In this document: piece after piece, positions 1 through 7,140 of the stretch
Layout of the letters: each line of letters begins with the position of its first letter
How positions within the stretch are numbered: position 1 is the first letter of the stretch
Origin: JBQTHI01 sp052390035
GTDB taxonomy: Bacteria; Actinomycetota; Acidimicrobiia; Spongiisociales; ZC4RG35
Direction of reading: 5' to 3'
DNA: 16,206 nucleotides
Assembly (NCBI GenBank): GCA_052390035.1
Contig: JBQTHI010000156.1
Coordinates: 1-16,206 of the forward strand
Program-made: the position numbers and the translations under genes
Notes under the pieces: generated by a model
Database searches by the model: none
What the model was told of the DNA's origin: nothing
What the model saw: only the letters and a program-made list of their open reading frames with translations

Positions 1-1
1 G

Positions 2-106
2 CTCAAACACCAAGCCGGCTGGAAACTCCAACCAACCCGACCAAGCACCTGGACCTGGACCAGCCCTCTCGGACGCACCTACCAGGTGGTAACGGCATCC
101 CCCTAA
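2..106 (+). CDS. C-terminal end of an HNH endonuclease / DUF222 (13E12-type) protein, partial
   Basis: An open frame enters from the left edge and ends at TAA 104-106. Its 34 residues begin LKHQAGWKL, continue through TWTWTSPLGRTY and end QVVTASP. This matches the tail of actinobacterial HNH endonucleases carrying DUF222 (13E12 repeat family), where a His/Lys-rich HNH region is followed by a W-K-L stretch and a 'W-T/S-P-x-G-R-x-Y' finish. The HNH motif and everything upstream lie outside the window, so intactness cannot be judged. These genes are multicopy and often behave as mobile or repeat elements in actinobacteria. Identification rests on a short tail remembered from the family. Confidence 0.6.
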   Translation, partial: LKHQAGWKLQPTRPSTWTWTSPLGRTYQVVTASP

Positions 107-161
107 GTCTGGGTTGTCCCATCCCCGAGTTGCGCCCACGCGCCCAGGCGAGCACGTACTT

Positions 162-179
162 GGTTCGTCGGTCCGAACC
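162..179. terminator. Hairpin downstream of the HNH gene
   Basis: GGTTCG (162-167) and CGAACC (174-179) form a perfect 6-bp stem with a 6-nt loop in the gap between the HNH tail and the next gene. There is no T-tract, so it may be a weak or Rho-assisted terminator or simply a chance hairpin. Confidence 0.25.
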
Positions 180-212
180 CGAGGGAGCTCACGCAACTGG
201 TGTCGCGAGCGT

Positions 213-224
213 TAGCTTGATTCA
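213..224 (+). promoter_or_regulatory. Probable -10 element for leaderless transcription of the kinase-fusion gene
   Basis: TAGCTT (213-218) fits the actinobacterial TAnnnT -10 consensus. It lies 6 nt before the ATG at 225, so transcription would begin at or next to the start codon. No Shine-Dalgarno sequence precedes the ATG, which agrees with a leaderless message. No good -35 is visible. Confidence 0.4.
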
Positions 225-1265
225 ATGTCGCCCGAGCCCAACCTGGTGTTGACCGGATTCATGGGGACCGGCAAGACCACGGTTGGGAGGCGAGTAGCCC
301 ATCGGCTGGCAAAGCCGTTCGTCGACACCGATGAGATCATCGAGGCTAGCCATGGTCCCATTTCTGTGATCTTCGAGGAGCATGGAGAGGCGGGCTTTCG
401 AGGTATGGAACGCGCGATCGCCGCGCGACTTGCCAAGAGAACCGGGCTGGTCATTGCCACCGGGGGACGCCTGCTGCTCGACCTCGATAACTTGAAGTTA
501 CTGAGCGGTAATGCCCGCTTTTTCTGCCTGGTCGCTTCCCCGGAGGTGATCCATCGGCGGGTGGGTATGGATCCCAACTACCGTCCCCTCCTCGGAGAGG
601 TGGACCTGGCGAGACGGATAGCCGAGCTCCTCGCCGAACGAGAGCCTGGCTATCGAGTGTTTCCCCGGCTGACGACCGACCGCGGCACACCTGATCAAGT
701 CGTTGATGAGCTGGTCGCCCTGTGGTCAGGCATCCGCACCGTTGACCCACACGAGGACACCCGCCGGCACATCGTTGGCGCGGGCCTGCTTCCAATTGTG
801 CGACAACTAGCTGGGATCGACGGACCGATCGTGCTCATCACCGGCGATGACGACGGCATGTATGAGCCTCTGTTCGGGGAGGTGGAGCTCGCCATGATGC
901 TGCCGAGGCGGCCGCATCCCAGCACCACGATCACATCCCTGACCGAACGCATGCTCGATGCCGGGATCGGGCCCGGGGCCACCGTGGTCGCGCTTGGCAA
1001 TGACTCGATAGCCGACATCTCTTCCTCGGTCGCCGCCACGTGCCATGGTGGCTTGGACGTGGTCCATTGTCCCTCCGACCTCGGTTCGATGATCACACCC
1101 ATGGCCAAGTTTCAGGGCGGGCGCGAGTTTCCCAAGCACCCGAAGACGGTCATCGCCGACGTTTCCATGTTGCAGGAAGAAGACGTAACCGTAGGAATGC
1201 TTGGTACGTTGGTCGGCGAGGTCGCCGAAGGGCTCCTACGAGCGCGCCTTGCCGGGCCCTTCTGA
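225..1265 (+). CDS. Shikimate kinase fused to a truncated 3-dehydroquinate synthase-like domain
   Basis: Residues 1-168 are a shikimate kinase (ATP-dependent 3-phosphorylation of shikimate, chorismate pathway, cytosolic). Visible are the P-loop GFMGTGKTT (11-19), D34/D36, the F-R-x-x-E motif with R59 and E62, G80-G81, the lid R-P-L-L with R120, and R139. These sit nearly one-for-one where the M. tuberculosis enzyme has them, except that the usual third glycine of GGG is R82. Residues ~180-340 resemble the N-terminal NAD-binding half of 3-dehydroquinate synthase: GAGLL (185-189), a V-A-L-G strand (255-258) followed by N-D instead of G-G, and a P-S-D (283-285) in place of P-T-T. The conserved GGKTGVN substrate loop is not preserved. 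The protein stops soon after E332, where the first metal ligand would be, so the His-bearing C-terminal domain is absent. The kinase may be active; synthase activity is very unlikely. The ATG is supported by a leaderless -10. The gene converges on the methyltransferase with one base between stops. Confidence 0.85.
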   Translation: MSPEPNLVLTGFMGTGKTTVGRRVAHRLAKPFVDTDEIIEASHGPISVIFEEHGEAGFRGMERAIAARLAKRTGLVIATGGRLLLDLDNLKLLSGNARFFCLVASPEVIHRRVGMDPNYRPLLGEVDLARRIAELLAEREPGYRVFPRLTTDRGTPDQVVDELVALWSGIRTVDPHEDTRRHIVGAGLLPIVRQLAGIDGPIVLITGDDDGMYEPLFGEVELAMMLPRRPHPSTTITSLTERMLDAGIGPGATVVALGNDSIADISSSVAATCHGGLDVVHCPSDLGSMITPMAKFQGGREFPKHPKTVIADVSMLQEEDVTVGMLGTLVGEVAEGLLRARLAGPF

Positions 1266-1266
1266 A

Positions 1267-2025
1267 TCAGGGCTTAACAGCCTTCAACCGGAGACGAACG
1301 TAGTCGGCGTACCACCTGCCATCCATCCAAAGGTGAGGTCTCGCCGCCTTTTCAATCGCCGCCAGCCGGGCCTCGAGAGCCGCAGGCGGTATGCGCTCGA
1401 GCATTTCGCCCCGAAACATGCGGAGCCATTTGCGGATGCCATCCGGCCCGTCCAGCCGAGTGGGTCTCGGGACAAGCTCGATCCTCTCAACCGTCAAGCC
1501 AGCCGACTGGAGCACGTCGGCGTATTCGGCCGAGGTCGGGTAATACTGATTTGGCCAATCGAGCCCAGTAGGCCCCAGTACGGACCTCACCGCCTTCGCG
1601 ATCCCGTCCACATTCCCGGCGCCTCCGAACTCCGCCACAAATCGACCGCCGGGGCGGAGAGCTGCGAACACCCTCGCCACGACCAAGTCAGCTTCCCGCA
1701 CCCAGTGGAGGGTCGCATTGGAGAACACCGCGTCCATCGGCTGGTCAATCTCGAAGGTCCGAGCATCGCCGAGTCGTAGATCCAGATCCGGGTAGGAAGC
1801 CCGCGCCGACGCCAGCATCTCAGCTGAGTTGTCCACTCCAATCACCCTCGTGCCCAGGCGGGCAAGACGTGCGGTCAGATGCCCGGTTCCGCAGCCGAGG
1901 TCCAGGATTTTCTCTCCGGGCCTTGGATCGAGCCACGTCAAGATCTCCTTCGCCAGCTCCCACACGAACGCGTGTTCTCTATCGTAGAGATTCGGGTCCC
2001 AGCGTCGCTCGGGCACGGGCCTCAC
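1267..2025 (-). CDS. Class I SAM-dependent methyltransferase (trans-aconitate methyltransferase-like)
   Basis: This 252-residue cytosolic enzyme transfers a methyl group from S-adenosylmethionine to an unknown small acceptor. Motif I is LDLGCGTGH (41-49), followed by the acidic strand end V-I-G-V-D that contacts the SAM ribose, then L-R-L-G-D-A, and a motif IV-like stretch V-F-S-N-A-T-L-H-W. The N-terminal W-D-P-N-L-Y and the overall length resemble Tam-type methyltransferases (trans-aconitate 2-methyltransferase and relatives), a group whose members have diverse substrates, so the acceptor cannot be read from sequence. The start is GTG (2023-2025), with a weak AAGAAG purine stretch upstream; the next good similarity begins at W9, so a shorter start is possible. 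It is divergent from the FAD oxidase, and the two may share a regulatory region or a substrate. Confidence 0.85.
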   Translation of the reverse strand: MRPVPERRWDPNLYDREHAFVWELAKEILTWLDPRPGEKILDLGCGTGHLTARLARLGTRVIGVDNSAEMLASARASYPDLDLRLGDARTFEIDQPMDAVFSNATLHWVREADLVVARVFAALRPGGRFVAEFGGAGNVDGIAKAVRSVLGPTGLDWPNQYYPTSAEYADVLQSAGLTVERIELVPRPTRLDGPDGIRKWLRMFRGEMLERIPPAALEARLAAIEKAARPHLWMDGRWYADYVRLRLKAVKP

Positions 2026-2083
2026 CTGCGGCTTCTTGGACCGATCATTTTCTCGTCCCCCACCGGTCTAAACATTATGAAGG

Positions 2084-2096
2084 GGAGGAAGGAAGG
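2084..2096 (+). promoter_or_regulatory. Strong ribosome-binding site that fixes the FAD oxidase start
   Basis: The purine run GGAGGAAGGAAGG ends 7 nt before ATG 2104. It chooses this start over the in-frame ATG at 2077, which has no Shine-Dalgarno sequence, and over any extension back into the antisense of the methyltransferase gene. Confidence 0.7.
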
Positions 2097-2103
2097 CGTA
2101 TCA

Positions 2104-3489
2104 ATGTCCACCACATCATCCACTAAAGCGTCGAGTCTGCTCCGACAACTCTCAGAGAAGTTAAACGGAAGGCTCATCCTTCCTGACCACCAGGACTACG
2201 ACAGGGCGCGTACCGTTTTCCCAGGCGGGATCGATCGCCGGCCCGCCGCCATCGCCCGGGTCGCTAACGAGGATGACGTCGCACGTGTCATCACCTTTGC
2301 CGCCGACACAGGATTGGAGCTCGCCGTCCGCAGCGGCGGTCACAGCCCTGCCGGCCACGGTGTCTGCGACGGTGGGATCGTCCTCGACGTTTCGCAGATG
2401 AAGCACCTCGATATAGACGTTGGAGGCGAAACGGTCTGGGCTCAGAGCGGACTGACCGCCGCCGAATATACGTCGGCCACTTCTGCTCATGGTCTCGTCA
2501 CCGGGTTCGGAGACACCGGCTCGGTCGGCATCGGAGGCATAACTCTGGCCGGTGGAATTGGATATTTGGTCCGCAAGTTCGGCCTGACCATCGACGATCT
2601 GCTCGCCACCGAGGTCGTAACCGCAGACGGCCGAGTGGTGATGGCCGACGCCGAGACCAACCCGGACTTGTTCTGGGCTCTGCGAGGGGGCGGTGGCAAC
2701 TTCGGGGTGGCGACGCGGTTCCGTTACCGCTTGCACCGGCTGCCCACGGTCGTCGGTGGGTTTCTGATGCTGCCCGCAACACCGGAAACGATCTCATCCT
2801 TTCTAGAAGCAGCCGAGGTCGCACCAGAGGAATTGTCCACGATTGCCAACGTCATGCCGGCTCCGCCGATGCCATTCGTACCCGCCGAACACCACGGCCG
2901 GCTAGTGATTTTCGGGATGCTTTGTTTCGCCGGAAACCCCACCGAGGGGGAGGCGGCGGTTGCCCCATTCAGAGCGCTGGCCAGGCCGCTAGTCGACATG
3001 GTTCAAGAGATGCCGTACCCGCAGATTTATCCCCCGGATGAGGAGGATTACCATCCGGTGGCGGCTTCGCGAACCATGTTCGTTGACGAGATCAACCGCC
3101 GATCGATCGAGACTATGGTCGACGATATCCAGGCGTCAACTGCTTCGATGGCGGTAGCGCAGATACGGGTCCTGGGTGGGGCGATGGCCCGGGTGCCCAC
3201 CGCGGCCACCGCCTTCGCTCATCGCCAGCGGCGAATGATGCTGAACGTCGCCGCCCTCTACGAACAGCCCGCGCAGCAAGCCGAACAAGAAGCTTGGGTT
3301 TCGAAACTCTCCGCCGTGCTGGGCGGCGACGGCCAAGGTGCCTACGTCGGTTTCCTCGGAGAAGACGGGCGTGAGCGAGTCGGTGAGGCGTACCCAGGGG
3401 CGACTTGGAGCCGCTTGACTGCTGTAAAGCACCGCTACGACCCCACGAACCTGTTCCGGCACAACACCAACATCCCACCCCGGTCATAG
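2104..3489 (+). CDS. FAD-linked oxidase with berberine-bridge-enzyme C-terminus
   Basis: A 461-residue flavoprotein oxidase of the PCMH / BBE type, the usual length for bacterial members. The FAD-binding domain has RSGGHSPAGHG, with H80 as the probable 8-alpha-histidyl FAD attachment site. It continues through SVGIGGITLAGGIG (140-153), RKFGLTIDD (157-165) and RGGGGNFGVAT (194-204). The cysteine that forms the second FAD link in bicovalent BBE enzymes is missing around 135-140, so a single covalent link is expected. The C-terminus carries the BBE signature Y-D-P-T-N-L-F-R-x-N-x-N-I-P-P. No signal peptide is visible. Family members oxidise sugars, alkaloids or polyketide intermediates with O2; the substrate here is unknown. 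It converges on the exporter permease. Confidence 0.9.
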   Translation: MSTTSSTKASSLLRQLSEKLNGRLILPDHQDYDRARTVFPGGIDRRPAAIARVANEDDVARVITFAADTGLELAVRSGGHSPAGHGVCDGGIVLDVSQMKHLDIDVGGETVWAQSGLTAAEYTSATSAHGLVTGFGDTGSVGIGGITLAGGIGYLVRKFGLTIDDLLATEVVTADGRVVMADAETNPDLFWALRGGGGNFGVATRFRYRLHRLPTVVGGFLMLPATPETISSFLEAAEVAPEELSTIANVMPAPPMPFVPAEHHGRLVIFGMLCFAGNPTEGEAAVAPFRALARPLVDMVQEMPYPQIYPPDEEDYHPVAASRTMFVDEINRRSIETMVDDIQASTASMAVAQIRVLGGAMARVPTAATAFAHRQRRMMLNVAALYEQPAQQAEQEAWVSKLSAVLGGDGQGAYVGFLGEDGRERVGEAYPGATWSRLTAVKHRYDPTNLFRHNTNIPPRS

Positions 3490-3500
3490 CGGTGAGTCCT

Positions 3501-3523
3501 TCCCGGGCTTCGCCGAGTCGGGA
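3501..3523. terminator. Hairpin between convergent oxidase and permease genes
   Basis: TCCCG (3501-3505) pairs with CGGGA (3519-3523), and a small GGC-TTC-GCC hairpin is nested inside. The structure fills most of the 34-bp gap between the two convergent stop codons and ends one base before the permease stop. No T-tract is present; it could terminate both genes inefficiently. Confidence 0.4.
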
Positions 3524-5128
3524 TCAACGCGCCTCGATATCCCGTTTGAGAAACCCGAGCGAGCCGGCCGCGATCAAGGCCGCGGCGAGAAGCAACAAGA
3601 CGGCGAGGGGCAAAACTTCTAAGGGCTCGGCGGGGATCAGCGGGATGTGAGTGAACGGAGAAAGGTTGAGGGCCCATTGGGGGAACTGCAGGATCTGCCC
3701 AAGCTGGCCCAGGATCAGACAGCCAGCCAGGACGCCCCAACTCCACCCGACCAGGCGAGGGGCCAACGCGAAGAGGAACATGGCGACACCGGTGAGGACC
3801 CATACCGCCGGAATCTGAATCAGAGCCGCCTTGACCACCCTCGGCACCTGCCCTGCGACATCGCCGATGATAAGTCCGTACACGGCTCCCGCCAGAGCGC
3901 CGGCGACGACGAGCAAGATCAGCGGGCCGATCAGGCCGAATACCAGGTGGCTTCCCGCCCAGCGCAGCCTGGGAGTGGCGGTCGCCAGGATCGGCTCGGC
4001 CCGTAGACCCTCCTCCTCCACCCGCAGGCGAAGCACCGACCTGATCGCGTATGAACACGTGACCAGGGCGATGCTCCCGATGGCTACCGAGAAGAAGGTA
4101 TCGGTAAGGGACTGCTCGCCACCGAGCTGGCCGAGAATCTCCACCAGTTGGGGGCTTCCTTCAAGCAGGTCGCCGATGCTGGCGCCCGAGGCCCCATAAA
4201 CGGCGCCAATCGCGCCGAGGCCTACCGTCCAGGCGACGAGCGAGCCCCGCTGCAGCCTCCAGGCCAACCCCATCGGGGTACTGAGAAGACGGCCCGCCGA
4301 CGCCGGCCCGGGTCTGGGGGGAAAGGCGCCGGCGCCGATATCCCGGCGGGATGACACGAGAAACGCGGTTCCACCTGCGCCGATTGAGAGGGCGATCCAC
4401 AACCCGAGCACCCCCCACTCCTCACCCGCAAAGGGACGTAACCGGCTGAACCAGCCGATTGGAGATAGCCACGCCAGCCAGCCGAGCCCGCTCGACTCTC
4501 CTGCATCTCCGCCCATGCGAAGGAGGAAAAACACACCCACCATGCCGACCGCAATACCCCTTGCGGCGGAGGCGCTTTCGGTGAGCTGGGCGGCTAGTGC
4601 ACCCAAACCCGCAAAAGCGGCGGCCACCAGTGCGAAGCCGAGACCAAAGCCGAGGGAGCCAGGGAATGGGAGCCCAAGGCCCACCAGCCCACCGAGGAGA
4701 ATGAGGCCGATGGCCAGCCCGGCGCCTAGCGTCACCAGCATCGCCGCGGCTAGGGGGGCCTGACGGCCCACGACGGTCGAACCCAACAGCTCCCGCCGGC
4801 CGGTTTCCTCCTCCTCGCGTGTATGGCGGATCATGGTGAGAACCGCCATCAACCCGACGAAGACCGCCCCGAGGGTGCCCACCCGCCAGGCGGTCAGCCC
4901 ACCGATCCCCGCGTCGTACAGAGGGCCGAGGAGGGCGGTAAACGCAGGGGTCGTGCGCACCGTGGCGGCTAATTGCTGCCGCGACGTTTCCGTGGCATAG
5001 AGGCTTGCCAGCGCATTGGAGGAGGCTATGGGCACCAGTGACAGGACCACCGCCCAGATGGCAAGGCGGCTTCGGTCCCGTCGCAAGACCAAGCGGATCA
5101 CTCGCCAACTGCCGGTGAAGGTGCTCAT
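3524..5128 (-). CDS. ABC-2 type exporter permease (polyketide-antibiotic/multidrug type)
   Basis: A 534-residue membrane protein with about twelve hydrophobic segments in two similar halves. Each half carries the soluble-loop motif of this family: RHTREEEETGRRELLGST near residue 100 and R-V-E-E-E-G-L-R-A-E-P-I-L-A-T-A in the second half. The length and duplicated R-x-E-E-E pattern match the large actinobacterial permeases that pair with a DrrA-like ATPase to export antibiotics or other drugs. Its ATG overlaps the stop of the ATPase gene upstream (shared ATGA), so translation is probably coupled and the two form one operon. The substrate is unknown. The neighbouring oxidase and methyltransferase raise, but do not prove, a link to a small-molecule product. 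Confidence 0.88.
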   Translation of the reverse strand: MSTFTGSWRVIRLVLRRDRSRLAIWAVVLSLVPIASSNALASLYATETSRQQLAATVRTTPAFTALLGPLYDAGIGGLTAWRVGTLGAVFVGLMAVLTMIRHTREEEETGRRELLGSTVVGRQAPLAAAMLVTLGAGLAIGLILLGGLVGLGLPFPGSLGFGLGFALVAAAFAGLGALAAQLTESASAARGIAVGMVGVFFLLRMGGDAGESSGLGWLAWLSPIGWFSRLRPFAGEEWGVLGLWIALSIGAGGTAFLVSSRRDIGAGAFPPRPGPASAGRLLSTPMGLAWRLQRGSLVAWTVGLGAIGAVYGASGASIGDLLEGSPQLVEILGQLGGEQSLTDTFFSVAIGSIALVTCSYAIRSVLRLRVEEEGLRAEPILATATPRLRWAGSHLVFGLIGPLILLVVAGALAGAVYGLIIGDVAGQVPRVVKAALIQIPAVWVLTGVAMFLFALAPRLVGWSWGVLAGCLILGQLGQILQFPQWALNLSPFTHIPLIPAEPLEVLPLAVLLLLAAALIAAGSLGFLKRDIEAR

Positions 5129-6018
5129 CCGGGCTCCACGTCCTGGTAATGACGCATGAAGAGCTCTTCAAGCGTTGGCGGACGGCTGATCAGACTGCGA
5201 ACGTCGAGGGTGCCCAGCGCCCTGACGACGTCACCGAGGTTCTCCGAGTCGACCTCGAATTCGACCCGGTGGTCCACAAGCCGGACGGCATATACCCCGG
5301 GGAGCTGCGCTACCGCCGTCGGATCGGCGCTCACCTCCACCGAGATCGTGGTTCGGGTCAGGTGCCTCAACTGGGCGAGGGTCCCCCGCGCCACCGTCTT
5401 ACCGTTGCGAACGATGCTGATTTGGTCACAAAGCGCCTCTACCTCGGCCAGGAGGTGGCTGGCCAGGAGGACGGTGCGATGACGATTTCGATCTTCTTCA
5501 ATGACCCGCCGAAACTCCGCTTCCATCAGCGGATCGAGTCCAGCGGTTGGCTCATCGAGGATGAGCAACTCGACATGTGAGGAGAGGGCGGCGATCAGAG
5601 CCACCTTCTGGCGATTTCCCTTCGAATAGGTCCGGCCCTTTTTTGTCGGGTCCAAGTTGAAGCGATCCAAGAGCCTTCGCTTCTTGTCTTCGTCGAGGCC
5701 ACCGCGCAACCGGCCGAGCAGGTCGATCACTTCACCCCCGGTCAAGTTGGGCCATAAAGTGACGTCCCCGGGGACATAAGCGAGACGCCGGTGCAGCTCG
5801 GTCGCCTGGCTCCATGGGTCCCCGCCGAGCAACCTGACTTCACCCGAGTTGTGGCGGAGCAATCCGAGCAGGATCCGAATGGTTGTGGTCTTGCCGGCCC
5901 CGTTCGGGCCGAGAAACCCGTGAATCTCCCCGGTCGCCACCTCCAAGTCAAGGCCATCGAGAGCCCTTGTGTTACCGAAGGACTTGATCAGCCCGGAGAT
6001 GTCAACGGCATTGGACAT
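5125..6018 (-). CDS. ABC transporter ATP-binding protein (DrrA-like)
   Basis: This 297-residue cytoplasmic ATPase powers the permease encoded immediately downstream. It shows Walker A GPNGAGKTT (37-45), the subfamily's variant signature YSKGNRQKVAL in place of LSGGQ, Walker B LLILDEPTAGLDP, and the H-loop in L-A-S-H-L-L. A C-terminal domain of ~80 residues follows, as is usual for drug-export ATPases. The N-terminus begins MSNAVDISGL and matches the family directly, supporting the ATG at 6018. A TAnnnT element 8 nt upstream suggests leaderless transcription. It is divergent from the CDF exporter; their predicted -10 elements are ~50 bp apart. No regulator gene sits next to the operon. Confidence 0.9.
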   Translation of the reverse strand: MSNAVDISGLIKSFGNTRALDGLDLEVATGEIHGFLGPNGAGKTTTIRILLGLLRHNSGEVRLLGGDPWSQATELHRRLAYVPGDVTLWPNLTGGEVIDLLGRLRGGLDEDKKRRLLDRFNLDPTKKGRTYSKGNRQKVALIAALSSHVELLILDEPTAGLDPLMEAEFRRVIEEDRNRHRTVLLASHLLAEVEALCDQISIVRNGKTVARGTLAQLRHLTRTTISVEVSADPTAVAQLPGVYAVRLVDHRVEFEVDSENLGDVVRALGTLDVRSLISRPPTLEELFMRHYQDVEPG

Positions 6019-6032
6019 AACCAGTCAATGTA
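6019..6032 (-). promoter_or_regulatory. Probable -10 element for leaderless exporter operon
   Basis: On the minus strand TACATT (6032-6027) is followed by 8 nt and then the ATG of the ATPase gene. The spacing places transcription start at or next to the start codon, and no Shine-Dalgarno sequence intervenes. Confidence 0.4.
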
Positions 6033-6077
6033 TCTCTCACGGCGATCCATCGTTACATCGAAGGCTGGGTGCCCTCG

Positions 6078-6089
6078 TATAATTTGTCG
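6078..6089 (+). promoter_or_regulatory. Consensus TATAAT -10 element for the CDF exporter, probably leaderless
   Basis: A perfect TATAAT lies at 6078-6083, and 6 nt later comes an in-frame GTG (6090). This argues that the gene starts at 6090, because a start at the earlier in-frame GTG (6069) would lie upstream of the transcript. No clear -35 is present. Confidence 0.55.
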
Positions 6090-6989
6090 GTGGCCCGGGT
6101 CCATAGCCATCCTGTGCGGGCCAGCGTCAGACTCCAAAAGCGGCTGTTGCTGGTCTTCGTGGTCGTAGTGGTGTTCATGGTCGGCGAAATCTTCGCCGGG
6201 GTGCTGATCAATTCCCTGACCCTGATCTCCGACGCAGGACACATGGCAACCGACGCACTTGGTCTGGGTATGGCGCTGGCGGCCATCACCGCCGCCAATA
6301 AGGCCACTACTGGCAACAACCGCACGTTTGGTCTCTACCGTTTGGAGATTCTCGCCGCCCTGGCCAACGCCGCGCTGCTCTTCGTTATCGCCGGATATGT
6401 CCTGTTCGAGGCCGTTCGTCGATTGAATGACCCTGTTGCTGTTCTTCCCGGTCCGATGCTGGTGGTCGCCCTCGTCGGCCTCGCCATCAACGTTTTCGCC
6501 TGGCGGCTCTTGCGGGAGGGAGCTTCGGAGTCGATGAACGTCGAGGGGGCTTACCTGGAGGTGGTGTCGGATCTGGTTACCTCGCTCGGGGTGGTGGCCG
6601 CGGCAGTGGTCATACAGGTCACCGGTTGGGTGTACGCCGACCACATTTTCGCCGCGGGTATCGGCGTCTTCATCCTCCCCCGCGCCTATCGGCTCGGCCG
6701 GAAGGCTCTCCGTGTGCTGATCCAAGCGGCACCTGAGAACTTCGACCTCGATCGTCTGCAACGAAGTCTGGCGACGATCGGGGGCGTCACCAATGTCCAC
6801 GACCTCCATGTGTGGACCCTCACCTCGGGGATGACGGTGGCCACCGCCCACCTCACCGCCCCCACCGGAGCCGATCGGGACATCGTCATCGAAAACGCCC
6901 GGCTACTGCTCAGGGACGACTTCGACGTCACCCACGCCACCCTACAAGTCGAGAGCGGAACCGAGGGTTGCACCGAACTCACCTGGTGA
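6090..6989 (+). CDS. Cation diffusion facilitator (CDF) metal exporter
   Basis: A 299-residue inner-membrane antiporter that expels divalent metal ions (Zn2+, or Co2+/Cd2+/Fe2+ in relatives) in exchange for protons. About six membrane helices are visible, then a cytoplasmic ferredoxin-like C-terminal domain with V-H-D-L-H-V-W-T. The transport site in helix 2 is SDAGHMATD (D48, H51, D55). In helix 5 the usual HxxxD is E157-V-V-S-D161, a variant I recall from actinobacterial CDFs that may alter metal preference. A short HSH near the N-terminus may be a minor metal contact. The GTG start at 6090 is chosen because a perfect TATAAT lies 6 nt upstream. An in-frame GTG at 6069 would give 306 residues. 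The gene is divergent from the drug exporter operon and convergent with modC. Confidence 0.92.
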   Translation: MARVHSHPVRASVRLQKRLLLVFVVVVVFMVGEIFAGVLINSLTLISDAGHMATDALGLGMALAAITAANKATTGNNRTFGLYRLEILAALANAALLFVIAGYVLFEAVRRLNDPVAVLPGPMLVVALVGLAINVFAWRLLREGASESMNVEGAYLEVVSDLVTSLGVVAAAVVIQVTGWVYADHIFAAGIGVFILPRAYRLGRKALRVLIQAAPENFDLDRLQRSLATIGGVTNVHDLHVWTLTSGMTVATAHLTAPTGADRDIVIENARLLLRDDFDVTHATLQVESGTEGCTELTW

Positions 6990-7140
6990 CAGAACTTCGA
7001 CCGGCTTTTGCCATGGTCATTCTGCGACTCGGTGTCAAGTCCGGTGGCCACCTTCATCGCCGTTCCTTTCGTGATGGATCAGAGCAGTGAACGTCTACTC
7101 ACAAATGGTCACTCCCGCTATGACGGCGCCGCCCGAGGGC

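Noticed and set aside
162..180. Possible tRNA T-arm around the GGTTCG/CGAACC hairpin
   Set aside because: The stem and loop sizes do not fit a T-arm, and no acceptor or anticodon arm can be folded around it.
1879..2103. N-terminal extension of the FAD oxidase
   Set aside because: It overlaps the methyltransferase on the other strand and has no similarity to oxidases; the strong ribosome-binding site before 2104 fixes the start.
3435..4058. Minus-strand open frame overlapping the permease in another frame
   Set aside because: Arg/Pro/Gly-rich shadow; the permease frame carries the membrane helices and family motifs.
5988..6851. 287-codon minus-strand open frame opposite the CDF gene
   Set aside because: It is polar, His/Gly/Asp-rich and low in complexity, as expected for the antisense of a membrane protein gene in high-GC DNA.
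7043..7052. GGTGGCCACC palindrome between the CDF gene and modC
   Set aside because: It lies between two convergent stop codons, has no loop or T-tract, and a 10-bp palindrome is expected by chance in 16 kb of GC-rich DNA.
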